A program made the translations under genes and the position numbers. Shown here in pieces: positions 42,691-50,805 of a stretch of DNA of 64,000 nt. Under the pieces are notes generated by a model. That model worked only from the letters and a program-made list of their open reading frames with translations. It did not search any database and was not told where the DNA came from. Position 1 is the first letter of the stretch. Each line of letters opens with the position of its first letter. The stretch is taken from NCBI RefSeq assembly GCF_013407955.1, contig NZ_JACCBU010000001.1, positions 7,176,127 to 7,240,126 of the forward strand, in the 5' to 3' direction. Origin of the DNA: Microlunatus parietis (GTDB taxonomy: Bacteria > Actinomycetota > Actinomycetes > Propionibacteriales > Propionibacteriaceae).

Positions 42691-44118
42691 TCAGGCGGTC
42701 AGGGAGAGTCGGCTGGGGCTGATCGGTCCGGAGCCGACGTCGGCCCACAACTCGGCGAGCCGGTCGACGGCGACGGTCAGGGCCTCGACCGGCAGCGTGT
42801 ACGGCAGCCGGAGCATCCGCTCGCCGCCGCCGTCCGGGAAGAACTGACCGCCCGGCGTGAGCTGCAGGCCGTAGCGGTCGGCGTTGCCGGCCAGCCGGGA
42901 GGAGACTTCGCGGGGCAGCGTGATCCAGAGCGAGAGCCCACCGGCCGGCCGCTCGCAGGTCCAGCCGGGCAGCCGTTCCGCAAGTTCGGCGATCAGCCGG
43001 TCCCGCTGCTCGGTGAGCCGGTCCCGCTGCAGTTCCAGCAGGGTCGCCGAGTCGCGCAGCAGGCCCGCGGTGACGTGCTGCTCCAGCGGGGCGGTGCCGA
43101 GATCGAGTGCGACCCGGCTCTGCACCAGCGGCCGGATCAGTGAGCGCGGCGCCCGGATCCAGCCGACCCGCAGCCCGCCCCAGAACGCCTTGCTGGCCGA
43201 GCCGACCGTGATCGCGTCCGCCGCGCCGACGGCCATCGGCGGCGGCATCGCGGCTGGGTCGTCGAGCGCGAGCTCGACCATCGTCTCGTCGATGATCATG
43301 GTCACCCGCTGGGTCCGGAATCCCTCCCGCAGGGCGGCCCGAACCGCCTCGGGCATCAGCCAGCCGGTGGGGTTGTGGAACTCGGGCACCAGGTACGCCA
43401 GCCGCGGTGAGGTCTGGCGGACCAGCAGCTCGGTCGCCGCCGGGTCCCAGCCGTCACCGCCGAGCGGCTGGGCGACCAGCCGGGCGCCGTGCTGCCGGAA
43501 CGCGTCCATGGCGTTCGGATACGTGGGCGCGTCGACCAGCACCCGGTCGCCGCGGGAGAGCAGGCAGCGGGCCAGCACGGCCAGCGCCGACAGCGCCCCG
43601 GAGGTGACCAGGATCTGGTCGGGATCGGTCGGCAGCCCGCGTTGGGCGAACCTGTCCGCGATCGCCTCGCGCAGGGCCGGGACCCCTTGCGGCTCGTACC
43701 CGGTGCTGCCGAGCAGGCCGGCCAGTTGCTCGATCGTTCGCTCGTACGCGAGCAGCAGGCCCGGCGTGGCCTGCGGTGCCGCGCGGTTGAACTCGATCAG
43801 GCCGTCCGTGGGGCCCTCGGTACCGAGCAGCCCGGCGGACCCGGCGGCGCCGGCGATCGCGTAGTTGCCGGACCCACGGCGGGCCTCGGCGAAGCCCCGG
43901 TCGCGCAGCTCGGCGTACCCGGCGGCGACGGTGGACCGGCTCAGGCCGAGCTCGGCGGCCAGGTCGCGTTCGCTCGGCAGCCGGGAGCCGTGGCCGATCC
44001 GGCCGTCGACGATGAGCAGCCGGAGCCGTTCGGCGAGGTCCTGGTAGGCCGGTGAGGCCCATCCGGTGTCGCCGAGGAGTCGGGCCACTCTGGAGGCAGA
44101 GATCCATCTGGTCGCCAT
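42691..44118 (-). CDS. MocR/GntR-family PLP-dependent regulator
   Basis: 475 residues. The N-terminus is a GntR wing (YQDLAERLRLLIVDGRIGHG, SRLPSERDLAAELGLSRSTV). The rest is a fold-type I aminotransferase domain: GYEPQGVPALREAIADRF, EFHNPTGWL and the PLP-lysine motif TVGSASKAFWGGLRVGW. The MocR class uses PLP as an allosteric ligand. ATG 44118 follows TAGGCT by 6 nt. It is divergent from a YczE-family gene, a pairing known in Bacillus (YczR-YczE). Confidence 0.9.
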   Translation of the reverse strand: MATRWISASRVARLLGDTGWASPAYQDLAERLRLLIVDGRIGHGSRLPSERDLAAELGLSRSTVAAGYAELRDRGFAEARRGSGNYAIAGAAGSAGLLGTEGPTDGLIEFNRAAPQATPGLLLAYERTIEQLAGLLGSTGYEPQGVPALREAIADRFAQRGLPTDPDQILVTSGALSALAVLARCLLSRGDRVLVDAPTYPNAMDAFRQHGARLVAQPLGGDGWDPAATELLVRQTSPRLAYLVPEFHNPTGWLMPEAVRAALREGFRTQRVTMIIDETMVELALDDPAAMPPPMAVGAADAITVGSASKAFWGGLRVGWIRAPRSLIRPLVQSRVALDLGTAPLEQHVTAGLLRDSATLLELQRDRLTEQRDRLIAELAERLPGWTCERPAGGLSLWITLPREVSSRLAGNADRYGLQLTPGGQFFPDGGGERMLRLPYTLPVEALTVAVDRLAELWADVGSGPISPSRLSLTA

Positions 44119-44173
44119 GCCGGCAGCCTAAGCGGACTGGTCAAGGTAGAGCAATCGAGCCACTTGTTCCCAA

Positions 44174-44192
44174 TTGGCCCTGTTTCGGCCAA
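44174..44192. promoter_or_regulatory. inverted repeat in the MocR / YczE divergent promoter
   Basis: TTGGCC and GGCCAA are separated by CTGTTTC; a smaller CCAATTGG is at 44170-44177. The site lies between the two -10-like elements and is the likely MocR binding site. Confidence 0.5.
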
Positions 44193-44216
44193 CCAATCGC
44201 GGACAGACTTCGGTGT

Positions 44217-44861
44217 GTGCCCGCAACGTCTCCCGTCACGACTCTCGGACCGCTGCAGCAACTCCGCGCCGGCAGGCTCGGCCGCCGGCTGCCCCAGCTC
44301 TACCTCGGCCTGGTGCTCTACGGCATCTCGCTGGCGATGATGCTGCGCGGCGAGCTCGGCCTGCCGCCGTGGGACGTGCTGGCCCAGGGTCTGTCCCGCT
44401 GGCTCCCGGTCAGCTTCGGCACGATCACCATCATCGTCGGCGCCCTGGTGCTGCTGCTCTGGCTGCCGCTGCGGCAGCGGCCCGGCCTCGGCACGCTGTC
44501 CAACGTGATCGTGGTCGGCCTCGCGGTCGACCTGGGTCTGTGGCTGATCCCGGCGCAGACCGACTGGCCGATTCGGATCGCGCTGCTGGCCGGCGGCATC
44601 GTGCTGAACGGCGTGGCAGGTGCGACCTACATCGGGAGCCAGTTCGGACCCGGTCCGCGGGACGGACTGATGACCGGGCTGGCCGCACGGACCGGCCGCA
44701 GCCTGCGGCTGATCCGGACCGGGATCGAGGTCGTGGTGTTGATCATCGGCTTCGTGCTCGGCGGAACGGTCGGGGTAGGTACGGTCGCGTACGCCCTCGC
44801 GATCGGTCCACTGGTGCAGTTCTTCCTGCGCTGGTTGGCGGTTCGGCTGGAGCCGTCATGA
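44217..44861 (+). CDS. YczE/YitT-family membrane protein
   Basis: 214 residues. GTG 44217 follows CAGACT by 7 nt; in-frame sequence further upstream lies over the MocR gene. Five membrane segments include LYLGLVLYGISLAMMLRGELGLPPWDVLAQGLS and GQFGPGPRDGLMTGLAARTGR-like loop GSQFGPGPRDGLMTGL, typical of YczE/YyaS proteins. Function unknown; control by the adjacent MocR protein is likely, as in Bacillus. Confidence 0.78.
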   Translation: MPATSPVTTLGPLQQLRAGRLGRRLPQLYLGLVLYGISLAMMLRGELGLPPWDVLAQGLSRWLPVSFGTITIIVGALVLLLWLPLRQRPGLGTLSNVIVVGLAVDLGLWLIPAQTDWPIRIALLAGGIVLNGVAGATYIGSQFGPGPRDGLMTGLAARTGRSLRLIRTGIEVVVLIIGFVLGGTVGVGTVAYALAIGPLVQFFLRWLAVRLEPS

Positions 44862-45052
44862 TCAGCACGGTCGCGTTCGTGATCTTGGTCGTGATCATCG
44901 TCGGCTGGCTGGAGATCACCCATCGGCGGGTCGGCCGGGGCGGCTGGAGGCCGAACGACTGGGCTGACAGACTGGTGTCTCGTGATCGAGACCCCCGACA
45001 ACGTTGCCGCGATCGCCCGCTGGGCGGTGCTTCCGGAAGAACTGATCCGTAG
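44858..45052 (+). CDS. possible small single-span membrane protein
   Basis: 64 residues from an ATG overlapping the YczE stop (ATGA). The first 20 residues are a clean membrane helix (VAFVILVVIIVGWLEI) followed by a basic tail. The last 24 codons overlap the next gene in another frame, so the true end or the whole ORF is uncertain. Confidence 0.38.
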   Translation: MISTVAFVILVVIIVGWLEITHRRVGRGGWRPNDWADRLVSRDRDPRQRCRDRPLGGASGRTDP

Positions 45053-45719
45053 TCACGAGAACGACGGCGACTTCGCCAAGCGCCACCTGATCAACCCGTA
45101 CCTGCTGGCCGAGCTCGGCGACCTGACCGGAGTCTCGGTGCTCGACGCCGGGGCCGGCGACGGGTATCTGAGCCGGATCTTGGCCCGCGCCGGAGCAAGG
45201 GTGACCGCGGTCGAGCCGGCCCAGGCCCTGGTCGACCGGATCCGGGAACGGGAGCAGACCGAGCACCTCGGCCTGACCATCCATCAGACCGGTCTGCTCG
45301 AATATCAAGCGGAGCAGGGGTTCGACGTCGTGGTCTGCAGCATGGTGCTGATGGCGATCCCTGACTGGCGGCCGGCGTTGGAGACCTGCGTCCGGTCGCT
45401 GCGGCCGGGCGGACGGCTGGTGATCAACCTGGTTCATCCCGCGTTCGAGAAGCTGTGGACCACCTGGCGGGAGAACGACGGCGCCTACCGGGTTGACCGC
45501 TACCTGAGTGAGTACGAGGTGCCTGGGCCGCACGCCTCCGACTTCCATCGGCCGCTGTCCGCCTACCTGAACGCGATCATGGACGCCGGCTGCACGCTGC
45601 GGAAGATGATCGAGCCGGGCCTCGACCCCGAGGTCGCCGCCGAGTCCGGGATCGAGGGCATCGAGGCGTACGTCGAGCTGCCGAACTTCGTGATCATCAT
45701 CGCGGAGCGTGCGGCATGA
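44982..45719 (+). CDS. class I SAM-dependent methyltransferase
   Basis: 245 residues from a GTG 8 nt after CAGACT. VSVLDAGAGDGYLSRILARAGARVTAVEPAQ is motif I with the acidic ribose-binding end; FDVVVCSMVLMAIPDW and LRPGGRLVINLVHPAF are motifs II and III. Small-molecule methyltransferase, substrate unknown. The stop overlaps the GH127 gene start. Confidence 0.88.
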   Translation: MIETPDNVAAIARWAVLPEELIRSHENDGDFAKRHLINPYLLAELGDLTGVSVLDAGAGDGYLSRILARAGARVTAVEPAQALVDRIREREQTEHLGLTIHQTGLLEYQAEQGFDVVVCSMVLMAIPDWRPALETCVRSLRPGGRLVINLVHPAFEKLWTTWRENDGAYRVDRYLSEYEVPGPHASDFHRPLSAYLNAIMDAGCTLRKMIEPGLDPEVAAESGIEGIEAYVELPNFVIIIAERAA

Positions 45720-47605
45720 CCACGCCGTTCCCTGAGCCTGTCGAAGGGCCGAGCCCGAGGCCGTACGCTTTCGCACCGCTCCCGCTCGGCACGATCAGGC
45801 CGCGCGGCTGGCTCCTTGATCAACTCCGGCTGCAGGCCGACGGGCTGACCGGGCACCTGGACGAGCACTGGGCCGACGTCGGCCCGGACAATGCGTGGCT
45901 CGGCGGGTCCGGCGACGGCTGGGAACGCGGGCCGTACTACCTGGACGGGCTGCTGCCGCTGGCGTACCTGCTGGACGACCAACGCCTGATCGGCAAGGCC
46001 AACCGTTGGGTCGAGGCGACCCTGGCGAGCCAGCGGCCGGACGGCAGTTTCGGCCCGTACGGCATGGAGACCAGCAGTGGCCGGGACCAGAGCCACGACT
46101 GGTGGCAGTTCATGATCATGCTCAAGGTGCTCACCCAGTACGCAGAGGCGACCGGAGACCCGCGAGTGGTGCCGTTCCTGGAACGCTACGCCGAGCATCT
46201 GGAGCGCGACCTGCCCGGCCGTCCGCTGCAGTCGTGGGCCCGGGCTCGCGGAGCCGACCTGGTGCTGAGCATCCTGTGGCTGCAGCGACAGGCCCCCGAC
46301 GAGCGGTGGCCACGGCTGGCCGAGTTGATCATGGAGCAGACGCTGGACTGGACGGCGACGCTCTCCGACTTCCCGTTCCGGCGCAAGGTGACCGTGTGGG
46401 ATCCGCGGTCGCACGGCGTCAACGTCGCCATGGGCCTGCGCGCGCCGGCGATCCAGAGCCTGATCACCGGCGACGGGTCCGAGCTGGCCGCGGTCCGGGC
46501 CGGACTGGCCGCCCTGAGCACGTACCACGGACAGGCGCACGGCCTGTTCTCCGGCGACGAGTGGCTGAGCGGCACCCACCCGAGCCAGGGCCTCGAACTG
46601 TGCGCCGTGGTCGAGTACCTGTTCAGCATGGAACAACTGGTGTCGATCTTCGGCGAGGCGGAGTTCGGCGACCTGCTGGAGCTCGCCGCGTTCAACGCGC
46701 TGCCGGCGACGATCTCGGCGGACTGGACCTCGCACCAGTACGACCAGCAGGCGAACCAGATCTCCTGCACGGTCGCCGACCGCCCGTGGAGCAACGGCCC
46801 GGACGCCAACCTGTTCGGACTGGAACCCCACTTCGGCTGCTGCACGGCGAACCTGCACCAGGGCTGGCCGAAGCTGGTCTCGCACCTGTGGCTCGGTGAT
46901 CAACAAGGCGGTCTGGTCGCGGTCGGCTACGCACCGTGCCGGGTCGAGACCGAGGTCGCGGACGGGGCCCGGCTCGGCCTCGAGGTGACGGGGGAGTACC
47001 CGTTCCGGGAGAGCGTCGGCCTCGCCGTCGAACTGGACCGGCCGGCCCGGTTCGCCCTCCGGCTGCGGATCCCCGGCTGGTGCGCGACCCCGGCCTTGGC
47101 GATCAACGGCGAGCCGGTCGCCCTGGACCGGCGCGAGCGCGGTTTCGCCGTGCTGGAACGGGAATGGCGCGACGGCGACCGGCTGGAGCTGTCCCTGCCG
47201 ATGGAGGTCGAGGTGGTGCGGCACCAGGAGCCGTCCGTGTCCGTCCGCCGCGGCCCTCTCGTCTACGCGCTGCCGATCGCCGAGGACTGGCGCCCACTGC
47301 GGACTCGGAAACGTTTCAGCGACTGGAAGGTCCTGCCCGCGTCGCAGTGGCAGTACGGGCTCGACGCCGACGCCGGCTTCGAGATCGAACTGGCCGGCGT
47401 CCGCCGCCAACCCTTCCAGGCGACGCAGGCTCCGGTCCGGCTGCGCACCCGCGGCCGGCTGGTCCGCAACTGGGGCCTGAAGCACAACAGCGCCGCCGCC
47501 CCACCCCTGGTCTGCGATGTCGAGGGCCAGGACTCCGTACCCCTGCACCTCGTCCCGTACGGCTCCGCCCGCCTCCGCATCACCGAACTCCCGTACCTCC
47601 CCTAA
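45716..47605 (+). CDS. GH127-family beta-L-arabinofuranosidase-like glycosidase
   Basis: 629 residues. The alpha/alpha-barrel domain starts LPLGTIRPRGWLLDQLRLQADGLTGHL. CAVVEYLFSMEQ supplies the acid/base Glu, and HFGCCTANLHQGWPKL the Cys nucleophile and zinc ligands described for GH127. A beta-sandwich end follows (YPFRESVGLAVELDRPARFALRLRIPGW). No signal peptide, so intracellular. No transporter or other glycosidase is nearby. The first 10 residues (PFPEPVEG) are encoded by an intergenic-type repeat, an odd N-terminus. Confidence 0.85.
   Translation: MTTPFPEPVEGPSPRPYAFAPLPLGTIRPRGWLLDQLRLQADGLTGHLDEHWADVGPDNAWLGGSGDGWERGPYYLDGLLPLAYLLDDQRLIGKANRWVEATLASQRPDGSFGPYGMETSSGRDQSHDWWQFMIMLKVLTQYAEATGDPRVVPFLERYAEHLERDLPGRPLQSWARARGADLVLSILWLQRQAPDERWPRLAELIMEQTLDWTATLSDFPFRRKVTVWDPRSHGVNVAMGLRAPAIQSLITGDGSELAAVRAGLAALSTYHGQAHGLFSGDEWLSGTHPSQGLELCAVVEYLFSMEQLVSIFGEAEFGDLLELAAFNALPATISADWTSHQYDQQANQISCTVADRPWSNGPDANLFGLEPHFGCCTANLHQGWPKLVSHLWLGDQQGGLVAVGYAPCRVETEVADGARLGLEVTGEYPFRESVGLAVELDRPARFALRLRIPGWCATPALAINGEPVALDRRERGFAVLEREWRDGDRLELSLPMEVEVVRHQEPSVSVRRGPLVYALPIAEDWRPLRTRKRFSDWKVLPASQWQYGLDADAGFEIELAGVRRQPFQATQAPVRLRTRGRLVRNWGLKHNSAAAPPLVCDVEGQDSVPLHLVPYGSARLRITELPYLP
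45730..45750. repeat. CCTGAGCCTGTCGAAGGG-family repeat inside the GH127 N-terminus
   Basis: A single direct copy, codons 5-12 of the glycosidase gene, directly after the overlap with the methyltransferase stop. No inverted partner is nearby. Confidence 0.85.
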
Positions 47606-47613
47606 AAGAACCC

Positions 47614-47674
47614 GCCGACCAGTCACAAAAGCAGGCGTTTGGGCGGCGTGTCGCTGCACTTGTGACCGGTCGGC
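47614..47674. repeat. 60-bp palindromic repeat, copy A
   Basis: The 61-bp element begins 8 bp after the GH127 stop. Its own ends are inverted repeats (GCCGACCAGTCAC and GTGACCGGTCGGC, 12 of 13). It matches copy B (48797-48856) in inverted orientation at 55 of 60 positions. It may terminate the GH127 transcript. Confidence 0.8.
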
Positions 47675-47776
47675 GTCAGGGGAGGGGAGCCGTGGCGCCC
47701 GTAGCTGCCGGACTCCCGGCTGCCGGGCCGGTTAAATCCCTTACTCGATTCGGGATCGGTCTGGCTAGATGGAGCC

Positions 47777-48796
47777 ATGATCAAGGCAGCCGTCGTCGAC
47801 TGGGCGGTCCGGTCCGTCGGTCCTGGGACCAGGCTGACGTCGGTGATCCGGCTGCCCGGCTGGTCGCCCTCACCGCCCTTTCTCCTTCGCCTCGAAGGAT
47901 CGAGGCGGTCGACCTACGTCGTGCTCCGTACCGAGCCGATCGGACGGCAACGCCACGACGGGTTCGCTCGGGAAGTCCAAGCGCTCGTGCTCGCCGAGCA
48001 GCATGGACTGGCCGCGCCGCGGGTCATCGCGGCAGACCTCGACGGTACGGAAGCCGGCGACCCGGCCACTCTGGTCACGACCCTGCCCGGCTCCAGCAGC
48101 CCGAGAGTTCGGACAGTCGAGCAACTGCGGAACTACGGTGCGACGGTCGCCTCGCTCCGGGCAGCTCGCGCCGTCCCCACCGGCGACCTCGAGCTGATGG
48201 CGGAGCCCATCGATGTCGACCAGGCCGCACGCGAACGGCGCCGCGCGATGGCCTACGAAACAGCAACCGAAGCCGAGCGGTCAGCCCAGCTCGATCGGCA
48301 CTGCGCCAGGACGGGACTGACCCGGGACGCGGCTCATGCCGACCTGGTGCGGCCCAAGAGCGGCCGGTCCGAACTGCTCGAAGCTGCCGAAGCGTACCTG
48401 AATGGGATCCCGAGTCCCGTCGACGAGACGGTCCTCGTCCACGGCGACCTGCATCTCGGCAACACGATGTGGATCGGCGACCACCTCATCGGCATGGTCG
48501 ACTGGGACGCGGCCAGGGTTGGTTCGAACGGCATCGATCTCGGCCTCGCCAGATTCGACGCGATCCTCCACGTCAATCCGCGCGACGTCGGTCTCGACGC
48601 TTCCGGGATCGCCGATGAGGTCCTCGCCGGTTGGCAGCATGCGACCGGAGTCCGGCTCGACCGGCACGTCATCTCCTTTTGGGATCTGCGGGCCGCGCTC
48701 AACGCGCCAGTGGACTTCGGAGCGCCTCAGGACCGTCAGCCCGAGCGCAGAGACGCCCTCGTCCGATCGGCGCTCAACGTCCTGCGCTACGGGTGA
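47777..48796 (+). CDS. APH-fold phosphotransferase family protein
   Basis: 339 residues. An aminoglycoside phosphotransferase/choline-kinase fold: VLVHGDLHLGNTMWIGDHLIGMVDWDAARVG contains the catalytic HGDLHxxN and the DxD metal site. The substrate-binding lobe is too diverged to name a substrate. The ATG follows CTAGAT by 6 nt. The gene lies alone between two inverted 60-bp repeats, and its stop ends right at copy B. Confidence 0.82.
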   Translation: MIKAAVVDWAVRSVGPGTRLTSVIRLPGWSPSPPFLLRLEGSRRSTYVVLRTEPIGRQRHDGFAREVQALVLAEQHGLAAPRVIAADLDGTEAGDPATLVTTLPGSSSPRVRTVEQLRNYGATVASLRAARAVPTGDLELMAEPIDVDQAARERRRAMAYETATEAERSAQLDRHCARTGLTRDAAHADLVRPKSGRSELLEAAEAYLNGIPSPVDETVLVHGDLHLGNTMWIGDHLIGMVDWDAARVGSNGIDLGLARFDAILHVNPRDVGLDASGIADEVLAGWQHATGVRLDRHVISFWDLRAALNAPVDFGAPQDRQPERRDALVRSALNVLRYG

Positions 48797-48856
48797 TCGA
48801 CCGGTCACAACTGCAGCGACACGCCGGCCAAACGCCTGCTTTGGTGACCGGTCGGC
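48797..48856. repeat. 60-bp palindromic repeat, copy B (inverted relative to A)
   Basis: Starts at the base after the APH stop. In reverse complement it matches copy A at 55 of 60 positions, and it has the same self-complementary ends. It lies between the APH gene and the convergent TrmH-like gene and probably acts as a two-way terminator. Confidence 0.8.
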
Positions 48857-48862
48857 GGTTTC

Positions 48863-49387
48863 TCAGAGGAGGCCGGCGAGGCGGTAGAGGACCAGGGAGC
48901 CGGCCACGGCGACGTTCAGGCTGAGGCCGGTGCCGATCATCGGGATCTCGACCGCCTCGTCCAGGCGCTCCAGGGCGACCGGCGGCAGGCCATCGGTCTC
49001 GTGGCCGAGCAGCATCACGGTGCGTTGGCGGGCGGCGGGCAGGTCGCCGAGGCGGATCGACTCCTCGGTCAGCTCGACGCCGACGATCCGGCTGCCCTCG
49101 TCACGCTGGCGATCCAGCCAGGCCGACGGATCGCGGGGCGTCCAGTGCACACAGCTGGGCCGGCGCAGCGTGTTGCCCTTCTCCAGGGCCTCCGGGACCC
49201 AGGGCAACCTGGGTACGGCCAGGCAGGCGCCGACCGCGTCGCAGGTGCGCAGCAGGGTGCCGAGATTGACGCCGTGCTTGGGCCACAGGGGTGCGGCGAT
49301 CAGGTGGTCCCAGCAGCGGTGGGAGCGGCGCCGGCGCTGCGTCCGAAGATCGGTACGGGTGCGGACGCGGATCCGCCGCGCCGTCAT
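48863..49387 (-). CDS. TrmH/SpoU-family RNA ribose methyltransferase
   Basis: 174 residues. NLGTLLRTCDAVGACLAVPR, TVMLLGHETDGLP and IPMIGTGLSLNVAVAGSLVLYR are the three SPOUT knot motifs that bind S-adenosylmethionine and methylate tRNA or rRNA 2'-OH groups. An unusually Arg-rich first 25 residues (RRIRVRTRTDLRTQRRRR) may bind RNA. No operon partners. Confidence 0.88.
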   Translation of the reverse strand: MTARRIRVRTRTDLRTQRRRRSHRCWDHLIAAPLWPKHGVNLGTLLRTCDAVGACLAVPRLPWVPEALEKGNTLRRPSCVHWTPRDPSAWLDRQRDEGSRIVGVELTEESIRLGDLPAARQRTVMLLGHETDGLPPVALERLDEAVEIPMIGTGLSLNVAVAGSLVLYRLAGLL

Positions 49388-49507
49388 GGGTGAGCCGGAA
49401 GACCCTTCCGGACCAGGGAATCGTTCATGATCATCGATGCTTCGCGGCGCATCGGGGCCATCGACGGGCCGCGGGATCCGCGGCGGAAACCTCAGGATAC
49501 CAACGGT

Positions 49508-49966
49508 TCAGCGGCCGTAACGGTCCGGTCGCCGCCAGGGCCAGTCGGCCTCGAGCCAGGCAGCCACAGCGTCGGCCAGCGGTCCGTCGAGATCGGCCCG
49601 GTCGGCCCGGACCCAGGACTGCACCGACACGTCGTAGCCCTCGCGGTCGGCCGGATAGAGGTAGACGCAACCGATCACGTCGCCGCTGCCGGGGTCCAGG
49701 ACGGTGAACGTGAAACCCTTGCGGGCCGCGAAATCGGCCGCGTGCCGGCGCAGGTCGCGGGCGTTGTCCTCCAGCGACATCCCGTGCGGAGGCGGCCAGG
49801 AGCCGTCCGGATAGCCGGCCGTGGCGCGAATGTGCTCGATGCTCGATGTCCACGCCGCGTGGTCGGACGCGTTGTGCTGCTCGCCGAGCGGTTCGAGCCG
49901 GAACCGTTCCGTGGTCAGCGAGGTCGGTGGCTCGAAATCATCCGGTACGAACGGCCGCGGCTCCAT
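49508..49966 (-). CDS. GNAT-family acetyltransferase-like protein
   Basis: 152 residues from ATG 49966, 8 nt after TAGGAT; the frame opens at 49999 without support. LTTERFRLEPLGEQHNASDHAAW and FTVLDPGSGDVIGCVYLYPADREGYDVSVQSWVR resemble the N-terminal and core strands of a GNAT. The RGxG acetyl-CoA loop is missing and the protein ends early (WLEADWPWRRPDRYGR), so it is a minimal or degenerate relative. Confidence 0.68.
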   Translation of the reverse strand: MEPRPFVPDDFEPPTSLTTERFRLEPLGEQHNASDHAAWTSSIEHIRATAGYPDGSWPPPHGMSLEDNARDLRRHAADFAARKGFTFTVLDPGSGDVIGCVYLYPADREGYDVSVQSWVRADRADLDGPLADAVAAWLEADWPWRRPDRYGR

Positions 49967-49977
49967 GGGAACGGATC

Positions 49978-50739
49978 CTAGAGGAGGACGGACAACCAAT
50001 GATCATGATTTTCCTCCAGGTAGTCGGCGGCGGGTCCCCAGTGATCGGCGTGGCCTTCGGCGTAGAGCCTGGCCCACGGCTGGGCGCCGGTCCGGTGGCC
50101 GTCGATCAAGAGCCGTTCCATGCCCCGGGTGTGATCGATCATGGCTCGCGGCAGCCGTTCCCGCCCGGCGGTGTCGAGGCCGTAGCCGTCGACCAGGGCG
50201 GCCAACCGCTCGCCGTCGACGACCGGGTCGTTCCCCGCCACGATCACCACGAAGCCGTGCGCGGCATAGCCGAGATCCCACAGCCGCGAGCCAGGCCCGG
50301 CGCCGTCCCAGTCGATGAAGACCCAACGGTCACCGTCCTGGACCAGGTTCCACGGAGCAAGATCATGATGGCAGATCAGGTCCTCCCGGTCCGGCGGGAT
50401 CGCCACGTCCCAAATCGCGTCCGCCGGTGCGGTAAAGGAGTCGACAGCGTCGTGCAGATCCTTGATCATCCGGCCGACCCGGCACAGCCCGTCGAGGTCC
50501 AGCGGCGGATGATCATGCGCGAGCCGCCCGGGCACGTACTCCACGACCTGGCGGCCCTGCTCGTCCAGCCCGTACGGCTCCGGCACCGTGTCCAGCCCGC
50601 GGCCGCACAGGTGGCGGAGCAGAGCGTGCACGGCGGGCGTGGCCGGGGTGGCCGGCTTCCGTACCGTCGTGCCGACCCGCACCACCTGGTCGGCGACGTT
50701 GCCACCGGCTAGCGGCTCTTCCTCGATTCCGGATCCCAC
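49978..50739 (-). CDS. APH-fold phosphotransferase
   Basis: 253 residues from GTG 50739, 8 nt after TAGGAT. VVRVGTTVRKPATPATPAVHALLRHL is an N-lobe with the ATP-binding strand, and DLICHHDLAPWNLVQDGDRWVFIDWDGAGPGSRLWDLGYA is the complete catalytic and metal-binding block. Substrate unknown; such genes can encode antibiotic kinases but most are uncharacterised. It ends 12 bp before the GNAT-like gene. Confidence 0.85.
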   Translation of the reverse strand: MGSGIEEEPLAGGNVADQVVRVGTTVRKPATPATPAVHALLRHLCGRGLDTVPEPYGLDEQGRQVVEYVPGRLAHDHPPLDLDGLCRVGRMIKDLHDAVDSFTAPADAIWDVAIPPDREDLICHHDLAPWNLVQDGDRWVFIDWDGAGPGSRLWDLGYAAHGFVVIVAGNDPVVDGERLAALVDGYGLDTAGRERLPRAMIDHTRGMERLLIDGHRTGAQPWARLYAEGHADHWGPAADYLEENHDHWLSVLL

Positions 50740-50754
50740 GTCGGCCGATCCTAA

Positions 50755-50790
50755 GTGAGAATCCGCCGGTCAGTCGCGGCGGATTCTCAC
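50755..50790. terminator. 13-bp perfect hairpin after the hypothetical gene at 50806
   Basis: Arms GTGAGAATCCGCC and GGCGGATTCTCAC with a 10-nt loop. It lies 16 bp past the stop of the minus-strand gene at 50806 and just ahead of the next gene's -10 element. Confidence 0.65.
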
Positions 50791-50805
50791 TCCAGGTCTC
50801 GTGGC

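Noticed and set aside
47777..48796. Calling this kinase an aminoglycoside resistance gene
   Set aside because: The HGDLHxxN fold is shared by many kinases of other substrates, and no subfamily motif is convincing.
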